From Bacteroidales bacterium (GTDB lineage: Bacteria > Bacteroidota > Bacteroidia > Bacteroidales > WCHB1-69): a stretch of DNA of 34,828 nucleotides. A program made the position numbers and the translations under genes. Shown piece by piece: positions 5,355 to 13,222 of the stretch. Location: assembly GCA_024400835.1 (NCBI GenBank), contig JAKSMC010000036.1:1-34828 (forward strand), given 5' to 3'. Under the pieces are notes generated by a model that did no database searches, was not told the DNA's origin, and saw nothing but the letters and a program-made list of their open reading frames with translations. Positions within the stretch are counted from its first letter, which is position 1. Each line of letters opens with the position of its first letter.

Positions 5355-7142
5355 CTATTTGATAAAAGCAATGACATCGCCTTTGGAAACTTTTTCGCCC
5401 TGTTTTACAAGGACTTCGACAAGTTTGCCATTATATGGAGCATGGACTTCTTCCTGGCCATAGTAGGCTTGGATGAAGCACACCACGTCATTTTCCTTAT
5501 AGGCAGTTCCAACCGGTTTGGCCATAGATTGTTCTTCCACAGCAAGTTCCCAGATGACCTGACCGGAAACGGGGGCTACAATCATCTTGGCATCAGGTTC
5601 TTTGGCAAGGACCTTGTCAATAACCTCCTGTTTGACAACCTCAGGCAGTTTCACGATCTTGACGACCTCGCGGATATTGGATTTCTCTTTGGCCTGAGCC
5701 AGAGCGGCCTCGAAATTCTTCTTAGCCCTACCCTCCTTATAGTCAATATACTGGCGTTCGTGCATAGCCAGCTCGAAGAGTTCTTCGTCATCCGGACCGC
5801 AGTCCCAGCCGCGTTCTTCCATCATGGCACGGTACTTCGGCAATTCATCGGGATAGTTGTCTTGCGGGACACCCGTGAAGAACTCATAGCCTTTTTCCTT
5901 GGCGAGGTCAATGATTTCCGGGGCAAGCGGGCCAGGCAGACGGCCGCAGCGTCCGAGAATCATATCCCACATCTTGTCGTCCATGCTGGAGTAACGAGGT
6001 TTGCCTTGAGCCTCTGCGAGGATGTTCATCAGGGCGATATTCTTGACATACTGGCTGAACGGCGTCACCAAGCCGGGTGTGCCGACGCGCGGCCAGACAT
6101 ATTGGACTTCGTCGAACAATTTCACCATCAGTTCGTCTTCGGAGAGCTCCTTTTGGTTGTTCTTACGCAACGCCATGTTGATAGCATCTTTCAGTCCTTT
6201 CATATCGGCCATCATAGAGCCCATCATGCCGCCGGGAAGGCCGCAGCCGAGCAACAACGATGTACATATTTTATTTTTAGGTTCAATGAAATAGCCCAAG
6301 AAGTCATCCATAAATTTCTGCGTCAGGGAGCGGGCTTCCATATAGGCGCTCATATTGATGTCGGGGACGTCATAACCGGCGTCGCGCAACATAGCCTGAA
6401 CGGAAATCACGTCCGGATGGACCATACCCCAGGAGAGCGGTTCCATAGCCACATCGATGATGTCAGCGCCATTTTCGCAAACTTCAAGAACAGAAGCCAT
6501 AGAGAGACCCGGGCCGGTATGTCCGTGATATTGAATGACAATGTGCGGGTATTTTTCCTTGATGCATTTCACCAATCGTCCGAGCGTCTTCGGGCGGCCG
6601 ATACCGGCCATATCCTTCAGACCGATTTCCTTGGCACCATATTCCACGTATTTATCTACAATCTCCATATAATGTTCAATTGTATGAACCGGAGAGTGTG
6701 TGATACTCAAAGCTGCTTGTGAAATCAGATCGAACTCGTTGGCATACTTAATGGAAAGTTCAAGGTTGCGATAGTCGTTCAATCCGCAGAAAGAGCGGAC
6801 GACATCGACGCCCTGGGCTTTCTTTACCTTGAACATCAGGCGGCGGACGTCAGCGGGGACGGGGTACATACGCAGACCGTTCAGCGCACGCTCGAGCATC
6901 TGAGTCTGGATGCCGGCCTCGCGAAGCGGCTTTGTCCACTCACGCACTGCCGTATTAGGGTTCTCACCATACAAAAGGTTCACCTGTTCAAAGGCTCCAC
7001 CATTGGTCTCCACTCGGGAGAAACAGCCCATTTTCACAATAACCGGAGCGATCTCCTTCAACTGGTCAACACGTGGCTGATACTTTCCTGAAGATTGCCA
7101 CATATCGCGATAAACCAAGCAGAATCTAATCTTTCTTCCCAT
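5355..7142 (-). CDS. oadA: Pyruvate carboxylase subunit B / oxaloacetate decarboxylase alpha-type carboxyltransferase, lacking the biotin lysine
   Basis: The protein has 595 residues from the ATG at 7140-7142; the upstream ATG at 7172 adds AT-rich leader only. The N-terminal half is the HMGL-like TIM barrel that transfers carboxyl between biotin and pyruvate/oxaloacetate: YRDMWQSSGKYQPR (11-24), the carbamyl-lysine motif LKDMAGIGRP, and metal-binding histidines in QYHGHTGPG. The PYC/OADA conserved region follows (CGLPGGMMGSMM, WPRVGTPGLVTPFSQYVKN). Residues ~520-595 fold like a biotinyl domain (APVSGQV..., APYNGKLVEVLVKQGEKVSKGD), but where AMKM should lie the protein has AYYG (559-562), so there is no lysine to biotinylate. 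A separate biotin carrier and a biotin carboxylase or membrane beta subunit would be needed, and none is in the window. Whether it works as a carboxylase or a decarboxylase is undecided. Confidence 0.88.
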   Translation of the reverse strand: MGRKIRFCLVYRDMWQSSGKYQPRVDQLKEIAPVIVKMGCFSRVETNGGAFEQVNLLYGENPNTAVREWTKPLREAGIQTQMLERALNGLRMYPVPADVRRLMFKVKKAQGVDVVRSFCGLNDYRNLELSIKYANEFDLISQAALSITHSPVHTIEHYMEIVDKYVEYGAKEIGLKDMAGIGRPKTLGRLVKCIKEKYPHIVIQYHGHTGPGLSMASVLEVCENGADIIDVAMEPLSWGMVHPDVISVQAMLRDAGYDVPDINMSAYMEARSLTQKFMDDFLGYFIEPKNKICTSLLLGCGLPGGMMGSMMADMKGLKDAINMALRKNNQKELSEDELMVKLFDEVQYVWPRVGTPGLVTPFSQYVKNIALMNILAEAQGKPRYSSMDDKMWDMILGRCGRLPGPLAPEIIDLAKEKGYEFFTGVPQDNYPDELPKYRAMMEERGWDCGPDDEELFELAMHERQYIDYKEGRAKKNFEAALAQAKEKSNIREVVKIVKLPEVVKQEVIDKVLAKEPDAKMIVAPVSGQVIWELAVEEQSMAKPVGTAYKENDVVCFIQAYYGQEEVHAPYNGKLVEVLVKQGEKVSKGDVIAFIK

Positions 7143-7210
7143 AATTATGCTTTTTATTTTATTAATATACAATAAATTATTATAACAAATCCTCCTTATT
7201 GGATTTTGCG

Positions 7211-7241
7211 CAAATGTACATTTTTATTTCCAAATAGCAAA
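7211..7241 (-). promoter_or_regulatory. Promoter for the carboxyltransferase gene
   Basis: On the minus strand a -33 TTTG (7238-7241) is followed after 19 nt by TACATTTG (7211-7218), a full TAnnTTTG match. It leaves a leader of about 60 nt before the ATG at 7142. Confidence 0.6.
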
Positions 7242-7417
7242 GCCCAATATTCATCTATTTATTCAATCACTCATTCACAATCAGCGTCATTGTTTTTAAA
7301 CAAATTTTATCAATTTACTCCGAAATTTATTGCAAACACCAAACAAACCGATTCCGAATTTCAAAATTATTTTTTCAATTATTTAATAATCAACGATAAA
7401 AAATTTTACTAAAACTC

Positions 7418-7449
7418 TTGACAAACGCTATCTCGGCGTTGTATTTTTG
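7418..7449 (+). promoter_or_regulatory. Promoter with long downstream leader
   Basis: TTGAC (7418-7422) and, 21 nt after its TTG, TATTTTTG (7442-7449) form a near-ideal Bacteroidota promoter. The next start codon is at 7652, which implies a 5' UTR of about 195 nt. Confidence 0.65.
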
Positions 7450-7455
7450 CGACGT

Positions 7456-7651
7456 CACAAAAGACAAAAGGGCCGGCAACCCCATCAAAAAGACAAAGTG
7501 ACATCACTATACATTAACAAAAAAATTAATACCGCCTAAAATCAACACAACTTATTCATCTTCGCCAAAGCCGAAGACGTTAGTTGGCCCCAGCACCTAC
7601 GATAGTGGTAAGAGGCAAACACAATTATTTACCTTTTAAAACATACACATT
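7456..7651 (+). other. Long 5' leader, possibly structured
   Basis: This ~195-nt leader precedes a small secreted-protein gene and contains no gene. A short hairpin can form from TCTTCG and CGAAGA around CCAAAGC (about 7559-7577). GGGCC near 7470 could pair with GGCCC near 7585, enclosing much of the leader. It matches no riboswitch class that I can recognise by eye. Confidence 0.35.
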
Positions 7652-8137
7652 ATGAAAAAGTTATTATTACTCTTAGGATTATGCACCCTCACATTAGGTT
7701 TATGGGCAAAAGAGCAACCCTTTGTTATTGTGCACAAGAGCCACGGAGGATATCTTGCATGGTTGAATCTCTACAATGACATCACCTACACCCCATCCTC
7801 AGACCCCAATGTTCCCGCCACATTAGACTGCTACGGCAGTGGATGGAGTTTCTGCCGTGTACCGCGCATCAGCATGAACGATTTCTCGGCTATTTCCGGT
7901 GGCATGAACAACACCATAGCCAACCAGACCGCCGTACTCAATGCCATCAACAAGCTTATCGAAGACAGTGAGGACCTAGGACAGAAAGGCGCTCTTAGCG
8001 GCACCAAGTCCAAGACAATAGCCGCAGCGAACGGAACCACCTATTTTGTAAAAAGTACCTGGTCTTACAATTCCTACGGCGAGGGTGACATCTACATCTA
8101 CGTCAATGCAAACAGCAACTTATTTAAGATTCGCTAA
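7652..8137 (+). CDS. Small secreted protein of unknown function
   Basis: The protein has 161 residues and belongs to no family I recognise. Residues 1-19 form a textbook signal peptide (MKKLLLLLGLCTLTLGLWA, cut before KEQPF). The mature part is small, rich in Ser, Asn, Tyr and Gly, and has two cysteines (about residues 67 and 74, in DCYGSGWSFCR) that could form a disulfide in the periplasm or outside. The C-terminal half alternates polar and aromatic residues (YFVKSTWSYNSYGEGDIYIYVN), consistent with beta strands. It has its own strong promoter and long leader. The next gene starts 56 bp downstream on the same strand and may be co-expressed. The signal peptide and codon usage make it a credible gene. 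Confidence 0.65.
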   Translation: MKKLLLLLGLCTLTLGLWAKEQPFVIVHKSHGGYLAWLNLYNDITYTPSSDPNVPATLDCYGSGWSFCRVPRISMNDFSAISGGMNNTIANQTAVLNAINKLIEDSEDLGQKGALSGTKSKTIAAANGTTYFVKSTWSYNSYGEGDIYIYVNANSNLFKIR

Positions 8138-8193
8138 TTAGCGGCACAATCTGAAAAATCCAACATCTGAATCACCGATATATTGAATTGGCA

Positions 8194-9897
8194 ATGAAAA
8201 AGCACATAATCACCATACTGTTTTTGGCAGCTACGGCCTGCTGCACGACAAGTCACGCCCAAGACTGGATTGGGACTCAATTCGAACTCGACACTGCCGT
8301 TACCCTATCCCCAACGAATTTGGACCTCGGCATATCAAACATTCGATATGAGATTTGCGATGGTGTCTTCTACTACACTGACATCAAAGGATTTCAGAAC
8401 AGTGAAAACGGCCACACTGCTACCATTTATTCGGTATCGCTGTACGATTATGCGCAATCGGAAATAAAGCTGTCATTGCCCTCAGGCACGCGTCAGAAGG
8501 ATTTCCAAGCCAACACATTCTGGATAAACGATTTTGACATACGCGACAAAAAGCTCGCTATCTCAGTTCAGAACCATATCTTACTCTATAGACAGAACGA
8601 AAACTTTCAATATGAATTCGACACCATGTTCGACCATCCTAACATCAAAGCGACATATCTGCATCAAAACGTCCTATACTATTTGGAGGAAGACCATGAT
8701 ACCGGATACAAATGGTTCAGACAAACTCTGCGAGGTGGTGATGAGACCCTAATTCGAGAGCTGCACTATGAAGCACCGCACGTAGTGCAGGCAAATCCTA
8801 ACCGTTATCTTTTCCGCGACCAGCACCACCTCTTTTTTCTTAGCACAAGGTATCCTGTGCTGCACCAATACTCGTTAGACGGGCAATGGGAAGGAGACAT
8901 TGAATTCGACATTCCCAGTTGGCATCCATTTGAGAATGCATATATCGAAAAGACGCTATCTGTTCCATACGGCGTTGAACGAATCTATGCGACCATGTCG
9001 GACATTTTCAAATACTCCTATCCCAAAGTCGTCTTTCCCATTGGCGGCGCATACCTACTCTACCACACCCAATACGACAGCATCGTAGAAAAGTCCCATC
9101 TCCAATATGCCCTACGCGACAATTCCGGCAAAACGATTCCATTTTCCATTAGGCGAGACGGCAACGAGGCATATCGAGAGGGCGAATTTCCATTCAACCT
9201 ATTTCAGGCGCAGACCGACAAAGCCCACATCAGCTGGAACGACCTCCTAATAGAGATATCAGCTGAAGACACAGCACATTGGACAGGCTTGACGCCAACC
9301 GCATACAAAGAAATTAGAGACCGCTTCTTCAAGCAGAACGACCCTGTTTTCAAGCTCAGAATCATGCGTCACAAAAACACCGACTGGCCAGCATCTGCCT
9401 TTTTCATCGACACGGAAGCCAGACTGCATTCACTGGAAGACCTACCTCAAGGAAAGCACATGCTGTTAGTCACCAACGAACTGGAATGTTCTGCCTGTGA
9501 GCGGCAGCTGCTCCAATTTCTCAACGATTCACTGAACCACGATATTCGTATTGGAATTCTACATCCCTATATTCCGGGAGCTCTACTGGAACGTGAAATT
9601 AGCAAACGCATCAAGTTGCATCTGGAAAGGCCCTTCAGGCTGTATTATCTGGCTCAGAGCAGACGGGGAACCTATCCGTGGGAAACTGCGGAACCGCTTT
9701 CCTACCCCGCTCTGCTACTTTACGAGACAGGTAGGGCTCCCATTCTATTCTCCCTCGACCAAATCTTCAATGACGATCCATACAATCCAAGCTACAGGTC
9801 AGAATTCCTCAACACATTCCACCGATTCGTCACTGCATCACCTTCAGCGGAAGACTCAAAAAAAGTGCATTCTTCAGATGGCTGTATATCGAAGTAA
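8194..9897 (+). CDS. Secreted protein with possible beta-propeller region and C-terminal CxxC (thioredoxin-like) domain
   Basis: The protein has 567 residues. I chose the ATG at 8194 because it directly begins the signal peptide (MKKHIITILFLAATACCTTSHAQ); the TTG six bases upstream adds nothing. Residues ~25-330 consist of repeated strand-turn blocks with aromatic and aspartate-rich ends (YSVSLYDYAQ, HILLYRQNE, HLFFLSTRYPVLHQYSLDG). They look like the six-bladed propeller proteins of Bacteroidota, but this is by pattern only. The last ~170 residues contain LLVTNELECSACERQLLQFL with a C432-S-A-C435 pair after a hydrophobic strand, as in thioredoxin-fold proteins. It is probably periplasmic. 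The two DUF5106 paralogs downstream carry a comparable CxxC. Function unknown. Confidence 0.7.
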   Translation: MKKHIITILFLAATACCTTSHAQDWIGTQFELDTAVTLSPTNLDLGISNIRYEICDGVFYYTDIKGFQNSENGHTATIYSVSLYDYAQSEIKLSLPSGTRQKDFQANTFWINDFDIRDKKLAISVQNHILLYRQNENFQYEFDTMFDHPNIKATYLHQNVLYYLEEDHDTGYKWFRQTLRGGDETLIRELHYEAPHVVQANPNRYLFRDQHHLFFLSTRYPVLHQYSLDGQWEGDIEFDIPSWHPFENAYIEKTLSVPYGVERIYATMSDIFKYSYPKVVFPIGGAYLLYHTQYDSIVEKSHLQYALRDNSGKTIPFSIRRDGNEAYREGEFPFNLFQAQTDKAHISWNDLLIEISAEDTAHWTGLTPTAYKEIRDRFFKQNDPVFKLRIMRHKNTDWPASAFFIDTEARLHSLEDLPQGKHMLLVTNELECSACERQLLQFLNDSLNHDIRIGILHPYIPGALLEREISKRIKLHLERPFRLYYLAQSRRGTYPWETAEPLSYPALLLYETGRAPILFSLDQIFNDDPYNPSYRSEFLNTFHRFVTASPSAEDSKKVHSSDGCISK

Positions 9898-9901
9898 TTA
9901 T

Positions 9902-9909
9902 TACTTTTG
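9902..9909 (+). promoter_or_regulatory. -7 box (TACTTTTG) for the DUF58-radC genes
   Basis: An exact TAnnTTTG match lies just after the stop codon of the upstream gene and 21 bp before the chosen DUF58 start at 9931. No clear -33 TTG is seen. Confidence 0.45.
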
Positions 9910-9930
9910 CGGCTCAATTTTTCAGAGAAC

Positions 9931-10866
9931 ATGTCATACGCTATAGATCTCACAAAAATCACGCAATACGACAACGTAGAGTTCGTTGCGAAGCAAGTGG
10001 TTGAAGGTTTCATCACCGGTCTTCACAAGAGTCCGATGCACGGTTTTTCCGTGGAATTCGCCGAACATCGCCAGTATAACACCGGCGAGCCCATCCGCCA
10101 CATCGACTGGAAATTGTTCGCCCGCACCGACAAATTGTTCGTCAAAACATTCGAAGAAGAAACCAACCTGCGCTGCCATCTTATCATTGACAATTCGTCA
10201 TCCATGTACTTCCCCTTCCGCGACAAGTACTCCTTGGCAGCCCCGAACAAGATTTTCTTCTCCGTCTATGCGGCGGCCATCCTGATGCAGATATTCAAAA
10301 GCCAACGCGATGCCGTCGGACTGAGTGTGTTTTCCGACAAGTTGGAATTGCAAACCCAGGCCCGTGGCGGTGACGCACACCACAAAATGATCTACCGCGA
10401 ACTGGAAAAGATACTACAACCTATCGGCACGGAAGTCCACCGGAACTCCATGGTCACAGACACGTTGCACCAAATCGCCGAACAGATCCACAGACGTTCG
10501 CTCGTCATCATTTTCAGCGATATGATGGAAAGCCAGAAGGACATCGACGAGCTCATGCTCGCCTTAGGCCATCTGCGGCACAACAAGCACGAAGTACTTC
10601 TTTTCCACACATTTGACAAGAGTTTGGAATACGACTTTGCCTTTGAGAACCGATTGTACAAATTCGTCGATATGGAAACAGGCAACGAAGTGAAGGTCCA
10701 CGCCAACAACATCCGGGAATTCTACCAGAATGCCATCCACGAGTACTTCCACGAGATAAAAGTCAAGTGCGGACAGTACCAAATAGATGTCATACCGGCA
10801 GACATCACCCAGGGATTTGACCAGATTCTTCTCCCCTACCTCCTCAAGCGCGCACACACCGTTTAA
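9931..10866 (+). CDS. DUF58-domain protein (vWA-like)
   Basis: This 311-residue cytosolic protein starts at the ATG at 9931 (MSYAIDLTKITQYDNVEF), downstream of the -7 box; the ATG at 9907 overlaps that box. The DUF58 signature is intact: HGFSVEFAEHRQYNTGEPIRHIDWKLFART (38-66), followed by a von Willebrand A-type strand with DNSSSM (D87, S89, S91), which matches a DxSxS metal site. DUF58 proteins normally sit beside a MoxR AAA ATPase and Bat proteins, apparently as chaperone-like partners in envelope or metal-enzyme maturation. Here no MoxR gene is adjacent. The stop codon overlaps the radC start by one base (TAATG), so translation is probably coupled. Confidence 0.88.
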   Translation: MSYAIDLTKITQYDNVEFVAKQVVEGFITGLHKSPMHGFSVEFAEHRQYNTGEPIRHIDWKLFARTDKLFVKTFEEETNLRCHLIIDNSSSMYFPFRDKYSLAAPNKIFFSVYAAAILMQIFKSQRDAVGLSVFSDKLELQTQARGGDAHHKMIYRELEKILQPIGTEVHRNSMVTDTLHQIAEQIHRRSLVIIFSDMMESQKDIDELMLALGHLRHNKHEVLLFHTFDKSLEYDFAFENRLYKFVDMETGNEVKVHANNIREFYQNAIHEYFHEIKVKCGQYQIDVIPADITQGFDQILLPYLLKRAHTV

Positions 10867-11573
10867 TGGACAATCCAGAATCCGAATTCTCCCGGCTGAC
10901 CATTCGTGAATGGAGCCTGGAAGACCGACCGCGTGAGAAATATGCGGCCAAGGGGGCCTCAGCCCTATCCGATGCCGAACTCATCGCCATCCTGCTCCGC
11001 ACAGGCACATCCACCGAAAGTGCCGTGGACATCGCCAAACGCATATTGCACCTCTGCGACAACCAGTTGAACAGACTGGCAGACCTCTCATTATCACAAC
11101 TCACGCACATCAAAGGCATAGGCACTGCCAAGGCCATCACCTTGCAAACGGCATTCGAAATAGGCCGTCGCGTGCGCGCCGAAAAGGTGTCCAAAGAGCA
11201 GTTCATCAACTCCTCCGACGACGTCGTCAGCCTCATGCAGAACAAGATTGCCCATCTCAAGCATGAAGAGTTCTGGGCCATCTTCCTCAACCAAGGCTCC
11301 CGCATACTGCAGGTCGAGCAGATCGGCAAAGGCGGACTGACGAACACCATTGTGGACGTCCGCATCATCATGCAAAAGGCCTTGGCCTACGAAGCCACAG
11401 CCATCATCGTCTGCCACAATCATCCATCCGGCTCCCTACGCCCCAGCAGGCCCGATTTTTTATTAACAAAACAAATACAAGAAGCCGCCAACATATTAGA
11501 CATCAAACTTTTAGACCACATAGTTATTCACAAAGAAGAGTATTACAGTTTCATGGAGAACAACGTACTCTAA
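10866..11573 (+). CDS. radC: RadC/JAMM-domain protein
   Basis: The 235-residue RadC-family protein has full length. The N-terminal helix-hairpin-helix-like region (YAAKGASALSDAELIAILLR, then IKGIGTAKAITLQTAFEIGRR at 80-100) precedes the JAB/JAMM metalloprotease-like domain. Its metal motif CHNHPSGSLRPSRPD is complete (H184, H186, S194, D197). RadC was once thought to act in DNA repair, but its real role is not settled. Its start overlaps the DUF58 stop by one base. A TATTTTTG box after the stop (11580-11587) suggests the following gene has its own promoter. Confidence 0.93.
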   Translation: MDNPESEFSRLTIREWSLEDRPREKYAAKGASALSDAELIAILLRTGTSTESAVDIAKRILHLCDNQLNRLADLSLSQLTHIKGIGTAKAITLQTAFEIGRRVRAEKVSKEQFINSSDDVVSLMQNKIAHLKHEEFWAIFLNQGSRILQVEQIGKGGLTNTIVDVRIIMQKALAYEATAIIVCHNHPSGSLRPSRPDFLLTKQIQEAANILDIKLLDHIVIHKEEYYSFMENNVL

Positions 11574-11579
11574 TTTTTG

Positions 11580-11587
11580 TATTTTTG
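11580..11587 (+). promoter_or_regulatory. -7 box (TATTTTTG) for the nnr gene
   Basis: An exact TAnnTTTG match lies 49 bp before the ATG at 11636. An A/T-rich imperfect hairpin (about 11591-11624, GCTTTTTAA against TTAAAAAGGC) lies in the short leader. Confidence 0.5.
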
Positions 11588-11635
11588 CAAGCTTTTTAAA
11601 AAAGTATATATATATTAAAAAGGCTTTCAAATTAT

Positions 11636-13222
11636 ATGACACCACATATACTCTCTGTTCCGCAAATCCGTACCAGTGAGCAATTTACAATGCGAAATAT
11701 CCCTTCGCTTGATTTGATGGAAAACGCAGGCAAAGCTTGCGCTGAGGAGATCACACAGGTAGCCTTTTCCAAAAACATTTACGAATACGTCATTTTCTGT
11801 GGCAGCGGCAACAATGGCGGCGACGGCCTCGTCATCGCCCGACACGTGGCTGAAGAGTGCTGTATAGGACAAAATTCCGTCACCGTCGTCATCTGCGAAA
11901 ATGACCCCACACATCGTTCTCTGGAATTTCAAAAGAACTTTGAACGTTGGACTGACATCACCAATTCCTCTGAATTCCAACACACGGTATTTTTTGACAG
12001 CCAGAAGCCCTATCTAATTCCAGAACACTGCATCGTGGTTGACGCCCTCTTCGGCATCGGGCTGAACAAGCAGGTCACAGGTCTCCATGCAGCAGCCATT
12101 CAATGCATCAACGCTTCGGATGCATACGTCATCTCCGTAGACATTCCCTCGGGGCTCTTTGCCGACCAGCGCACGCCCCGTGAGTACGACGTTGTCATGG
12201 CCGATTTGACGCTGTCGGTACAGTTCCAGAAGGCGGTCTTCATGCTGCCAGAGGCTGCGCCATATTATGGTGAAGTCCGCGTGGTAGACATCAACATGCA
12301 AACGCCGGAAGACTTTGTTCCAGAGCGCGAACTCCTCATCCGAAAGAACGTCCGCCCATTGCTCAAGCAGGGCAACGACTACGCGCACAAGGGCACATTC
12401 GGACATGGGCTGCTGATTGCCGGCAGCGATGCGATGCCCGGAGCGGCCATCTTAGCAGCCACTGCAGCCATGCGCGGCGGCATCGGCAAACTGACGGTTC
12501 ACACCTCTGGCAGAGCGCTCCAAACGCTGCCTGTCGCACTCCCCGAAGCCATCCTCAATCCCGACGACAACGACAAGCATTTCAGCAATATTGACTGGGG
12601 CACACTGCAATCCAGCATCAATGCTATTGCCATGGGACCGGGGCTCGGCACTGACCGACAAACAGTCAACGCCATCAAAGACGTCTTAGACGCCGTACAG
12701 GCCCCCATAATCCTGGATGCCGACGCGTTGAACATGCTGGCAGACAACAAGACCTGGCTGGCATTCCTACCGCAAAACAGCATTCTAACTCCGCATTTCC
12801 GCGAATTCGAAAAGCTCGCCGGACCTGCCACAGATGATTTCGACCGCATTGACAAAGCTAAAGAATTTGCCAAACGGTATTCCGTCATACTCATTCTCAA
12901 AGGCCATCACACCGTCATCAGCATGCCTGACGGCAAGCAGTTCTTCAACTCCACAGGCAACAAAGGCATGGCCACCGCCGGCAGCGGCGACACACTGACC
13001 GGTCTGCTCCTCGCACTACTCGCCCAAGGGCACAACCCAATGGAAACCGCTCTGCTCAGCGTCTACCTGCACGGACTTGCCGGCGATCTCTACACGGCCG
13101 GCAACGCCTACCAAAGCCTCATCGCCTCCGACCTCCCAAAATATTTCAGCAAAGCCTTCCAAGAACTAACGCACATTGATGAACCGTTTATCAACCCTTT
13201 CGAATCCGACAGCTATGAATAA
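11636..13222 (+). CDS. nnr: Bifunctional NAD(P)H-hydrate epimerase / ADP-dependent NAD(P)H-hydrate dehydratase
   Basis: This 528-residue fusion enzyme repairs damaged nicotinamide cofactors. The N-terminal YjeF_N domain (about 1-215) epimerises R- to S-NAD(P)HX and shows SLDLMENAGKA (24-34) and CGSGNNGGDGLVIARH (55-70). The C-terminal ribokinase-like domain (about 235-515) dehydrates S-NAD(P)HX using ADP and shows AMPGAAILAATAAMRGGIGK, AMGPGLGTD, ILDADALNML, LTPHFREFEKL and GMATAGSGDTLTGLL (about 443-457). Length and domain order are normal. Its last 8 bases overlap the start of the next gene, so the two are likely translated together. Confidence 0.95.
   Translation: MTPHILSVPQIRTSEQFTMRNIPSLDLMENAGKACAEEITQVAFSKNIYEYVIFCGSGNNGGDGLVIARHVAEECCIGQNSVTVVICENDPTHRSLEFQKNFERWTDITNSSEFQHTVFFDSQKPYLIPEHCIVVDALFGIGLNKQVTGLHAAAIQCINASDAYVISVDIPSGLFADQRTPREYDVVMADLTLSVQFQKAVFMLPEAAPYYGEVRVVDINMQTPEDFVPERELLIRKNVRPLLKQGNDYAHKGTFGHGLLIAGSDAMPGAAILAATAAMRGGIGKLTVHTSGRALQTLPVALPEAILNPDDNDKHFSNIDWGTLQSSINAIAMGPGLGTDRQTVNAIKDVLDAVQAPIILDADALNMLADNKTWLAFLPQNSILTPHFREFEKLAGPATDDFDRIDKAKEFAKRYSVILILKGHHTVISMPDGKQFFNSTGNKGMATAGSGDTLTGLLLALLAQGHNPMETALLSVYLHGLAGDLYTAGNAYQSLIASDLPKYFSKAFQELTHIDEPFINPFESDSYE

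Noticed and set aside
5442..6722. 426-codon open frame on the plus strand
   Set aside because: It is fully antisense to the carboxyltransferase gene, whose motifs are beyond doubt. The predicted protein is rich in His, Phe and Asp with no domain, as expected from the complement of C-ending codons.
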